From Sphingobacterium corticibacterium (lineage in GTDB: Bacteria; Bacteroidota; Bacteroidia; Sphingobacteriales; Sphingobacteriaceae), in the NCBI RefSeq assembly GCF_004208525.1, contig NZ_SGIT01000001.1:124001-188000 (forward strand): DNA of 64,000 nt, given 5' to 3'. The translations under genes and the position numbers were made by a program. The notes under the pieces are model-generated. The model was given only the letters and a program-made list of their open reading frames with translations. It did no database searches and was not told the DNA's origin. Numbering within the stretch: position 1 is the first letter of the stretch; each line of letters begins with the position of its first letter. Shown here piece by piece: positions 61,874 through 64,000 of the stretch.

Positions 61874-62959
61874 TTATTGTAAGAATATAGTTCGTTTTTG
61901 TTTTGCCGATTGCATGGCCGCATCGAGGATTTCGACAACGATGCAATTAATCGTTAATTCATAAAGATCAAGTTTGTCCAATACTAACGATCCATTCACT
62001 ACCGCGGCCAATACAGAAAATGGATCATCAAACGGAGCCGCTCTTACAGGAAGTTGCTTCTTTTCTTCTTTATTGTTGCCCGAAAAGCGTTGTTGTAAGG
62101 TTGTTGCATCAGGTGCTATAGCATAACCTTTGGTGCCATATACTTCCATGTCCTTCCTAGAAAATGGCCAATTCCATGAGGCCTGAATCAGACATTGCGC
62201 GTTTGGATATTGTAGAATGATGGTCGCTTCATCGTCCACCTCTTTGTAGATGTTGGGTTTATTTTGATGTACTGCGGCCGTTACCGAAAGAGGTCGCTCG
62301 CCGTTCATCAACCACGTCATCAGGTTGGCGCCATAGCATCCAAAATCCACTAATGCGCCCGCTCCATTTTTTGCCGGATCGGTCAGTATCTCCAAGAATT
62401 CTTTGCTCACCCCGATTTCCTTTGGCCCTTGATGTCCGTCATTCACCATCACTTTTCGTATTTCCCCCAATTGACCTTTTTCTAACATTTCTTTGATCTG
62501 CTGATTGCTTTCGTACCACGATGTTTCAAAATTTGTCAGAACATGTATCTTATATCTTTCGGCAAGCTCTTTTATCTCTTTGGCATCCGCTACGGTCGTC
62601 GCCAAAGGTTTTTCCACCATCACATGGATCTTTCGCGGTGCGCAGGCACGTACAACAGCAATGTGTTCATTAATAGCGCCGAATGCCGACACAGCGTCCG
62701 GTTTTAGCTCATCCAACATTTCCTCCAAATCCGTAAAGAAAAGAGCTTTATCTAGCTGGTATCGTTTGGCATAATGATCAATCAACTCGGGATTGGTTTC
62801 ATAAATGCCGATTACAACCACATCCTTTTTGTCTTTTCTGTTAAAAATCCAGTCTACGTGTCCGTGACTTAACCCAGCGACGGCCAGCCGTAAAGGAACT
62901 TCAGCAAAAACTAAATGGCTGATTAAAATCAAAAAGATGTTTAATAAAATGGGTTTCAT
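61874..62959 (-). CDS. Gfo/Idh/MocA-family oxidoreductase, exported
   Basis: 361 residues from the ATG at 62959 (MKPILLNIFL), giving a signal peptide (ILLNIFLILISHLVFAEV). NAD(P)-binding Rossmann start RLAVAGLSHGHVDW (glycine motif variant) and the EKP motif in VMVEKPLATT. Exported members of this family act on sugars or glycoconjugates in Bacteroidota. Substrate unknown. Confidence 0.82.
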   Translation of the reverse strand: MKPILLNIFLILISHLVFAEVPLRLAVAGLSHGHVDWIFNRKDKKDVVVIGIYETNPELIDHYAKRYQLDKALFFTDLEEMLDELKPDAVSAFGAINEHIAVVRACAPRKIHVMVEKPLATTVADAKEIKELAERYKIHVLTNFETSWYESNQQIKEMLEKGQLGEIRKVMVNDGHQGPKEIGVSKEFLEILTDPAKNGAGALVDFGCYGANLMTWLMNGERPLSVTAAVHQNKPNIYKEVDDEATIILQYPNAQCLIQASWNWPFSRKDMEVYGTKGYAIAPDATTLQQRFSGNNKEEKKQLPVRAAPFDDPFSVLAAVVNGSLVLDKLDLYELTINCIVVEILDAAMQSAKQKRTIFLQ

Positions 62960-63198
62960 GGTTACAAAAATATTCAGATCAAAGATAAAACATAATGAGG
63001 GTAAATTTAACAAATTTTAAATGACGGAAACGTGATATATACTAGCGTATAAATTACCTTTTAGTATCCATTTTTTGCTGACGATTCCTATAATTGAATG
63101 GAATTCTTTAGTTTTGACTATAGCTAGTTAGGAGGAAATTACGATATTATCTCTTAGGCGAAGCAACGTTTGGAAAAATTCAGAAATACGGACGAACA

Positions 63199-64000
63199 AT
63201 GATATTGAAAGAAAGCATCGGCTATAACTACCGGAAATACCTGTTTACCGGGGTGTTTTCAGCTTTGCTGATTATGGGGTATGCGCAGGAAGGGGATAGA
63301 CAACAGAAAGACACGCGACAACCTAGTGAGGAACGGCAGGAAAAACAAACTACATTTATGGATTCCATCGATGTTGTACGTGATTACCGACCGATGCTGG
63401 CCGATGCCATAAAGGTCCGCCGAAACCCGGATATGGACATCAACAAGGAAGCGATTGAGCGTCAGCTGCAGCAGATCGCTGCTGCTACATATTTTTCAAG
63501 AAATGGTTTCAAACAAGCCTACAATGATGAACTTCTTAAACGGAATCCCAACGCCTCACGCAACAATATCGACAATTACCGAATTAGTTATTTGGCCTAC
63601 CGTGCAGGAGAGTACCCAAGAGCGACCTCTATTTTGGAGAGTTTGGAAAAATCGGATGCCTATTATCAGGGCGCAATAATTACTTTGGGCAATATTGCTA
63701 TAGAGACTGGCGATAAAGAACGTGCGCGGAATGCTTTTCTTAACGCCTCGCGAATGGATCTCGATCCGGAATTGAAAATGATAGCGTTGTATAACTACGC
63801 CAAAGTCTTACATGAACTAGACTCCGTCCAAGTTGCTCTAGAAGTACTCCAAGGTTATATCGCGAAGAAATATACGGTTAGTGATCGAGATGGCAAGAAA
63901 CAGGAGAGTGCCGAAACGTTATCCGTAGATGTTTTGTCGGGTACGAGTAATTTTCATGCGGGAGTAAGTATGCTGGAATCGTTAAACAAAAGGAGCCACG
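63199..64000 (+). CDS. TPR surface/periplasmic protein, N-terminal part
   Basis: An open frame of at least 267 codons from ATG 63199, cut by the window end. Signal-like segment (LFTGVFSALLIMGYAQ), a charged stretch, then DYRPMLADAIKVRRNPDM, a motif known from Bacteroidota proteins of another kind, followed by TPR-like helices (AYRAGEYPRATSILESLEKS, ALYNYAKVLHELDSVQVALE). It looks like the start of a large TPR protein; the domain combination is unusual. Function unknown. Confidence 0.7.
   Translation, partial: MILKESIGYNYRKYLFTGVFSALLIMGYAQEGDRQQKDTRQPSEERQEKQTTFMDSIDVVRDYRPMLADAIKVRRNPDMDINKEAIERQLQQIAAATYFSRNGFKQAYNDELLKRNPNASRNNIDNYRISYLAYRAGEYPRATSILESLEKSDAYYQGAIITLGNIAIETGDKERARNAFLNASRMDLDPELKMIALYNYAKVLHELDSVQVALEVLQGYIAKKYTVSDRDGKKQESAETLSVDVLSGTSNFHAGVSMLESLNKRSH

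Overview
This 64 kb window is chromosomal DNA of a Bacteroidota bacterium, most likely Sphingobacteriaceae (Sphingobacterium, Pedobacter or Olivibacter type). The evidence is the protein families (TonB receptor with DUF4374 and PepSY partners, LytTR response regulators, DUF4139/MuiA, GH25 lysozyme, Csp-type proteins with a basic N-terminal extension) and the many promoters of the Bacteroidota form TTG-N18..20-TAnnTTTG. Shine-Dalgarno sites are weak. Most of the window is ordinary housekeeping sequence, with a few accessory pockets.

Layout. 0-3.7 kb: sensor-kinase end, LytTR regulator and a Kef-type antiporter preceded by a probable LytTR operator. 4.2-7.4 kb: fatty acid desaturase, DEAD-box helicase with cold-shock protein, and a second cold-shock-domain protein (a membrane and cold-adaptation block). 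7.5-12.1 kb: WYL regulator, an 857 bp divergent intergenic region with tRNA-like RNA structure, a slipin (SPFH) gene and an rtcB RNA ligase. 12.2-20.1 kb: HhH protein, tRNA-Ser, GH25 lysozyme, CNNM transporter, sugar kinase with a CBM9-like protein, PLP enzyme, RluA pseudouridine synthase, class IV aminotransferase. 20.3-27.5 kb: amino acid permease, DUF4139 protein, feoA-feoB-Cys-rich iron uptake operon, ZIP transporter, PAP2 phosphatase. 27.7-41.9 kb: glmM-like mutase, rpsF-rpsR-rplI, JmjC-like cupin, gyrA with two TPR genes, serC-serA, lysC, lysA, tRNA-Lys. 42-48 kb: small accessory genes, several of them broken. 48-54 kb: TonB/PepSY iron or siderophore uptake cluster. 54-59 kb: yceI and hxlR divergent around a 40 bp palindrome, then gluconate permease and kinase beside a regulator remnant. 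59-64 kb: SRPBCC and VF530 proteins, a second rtcB followed by a broken prfH, a Gfo/Idh/MocA protein, and the start of a TPR protein cut by the window end.

The most interesting system is the RNA-repair locus at 7.55-12.08 kb. The spacer between the WYL regulator and slipin-rtcB holds two T-arms with the canonical TTCGAAT loop. Each is followed by an acceptor-like stem closed by a loop and then a D-arm containing GG. The first module (8986-9050) keeps tRNA spacing throughout but in circularly permuted order: T-arm, closed acceptor, U-A, D-arm, with the strands of an anticodon-like stem at its two ends. This is the topology described for bacterial Y RNAs such as YrlA, yet no Ro60/Rsr gene is visible here. 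Inverted TTGCGTA operators and a promoter for the WYL gene lie in the same spacer. A second rtcB 48 kb away belongs to the rtcB-prfH (ribosome-damage rescue) arrangement, but its prfH has decayed to 26 codons.
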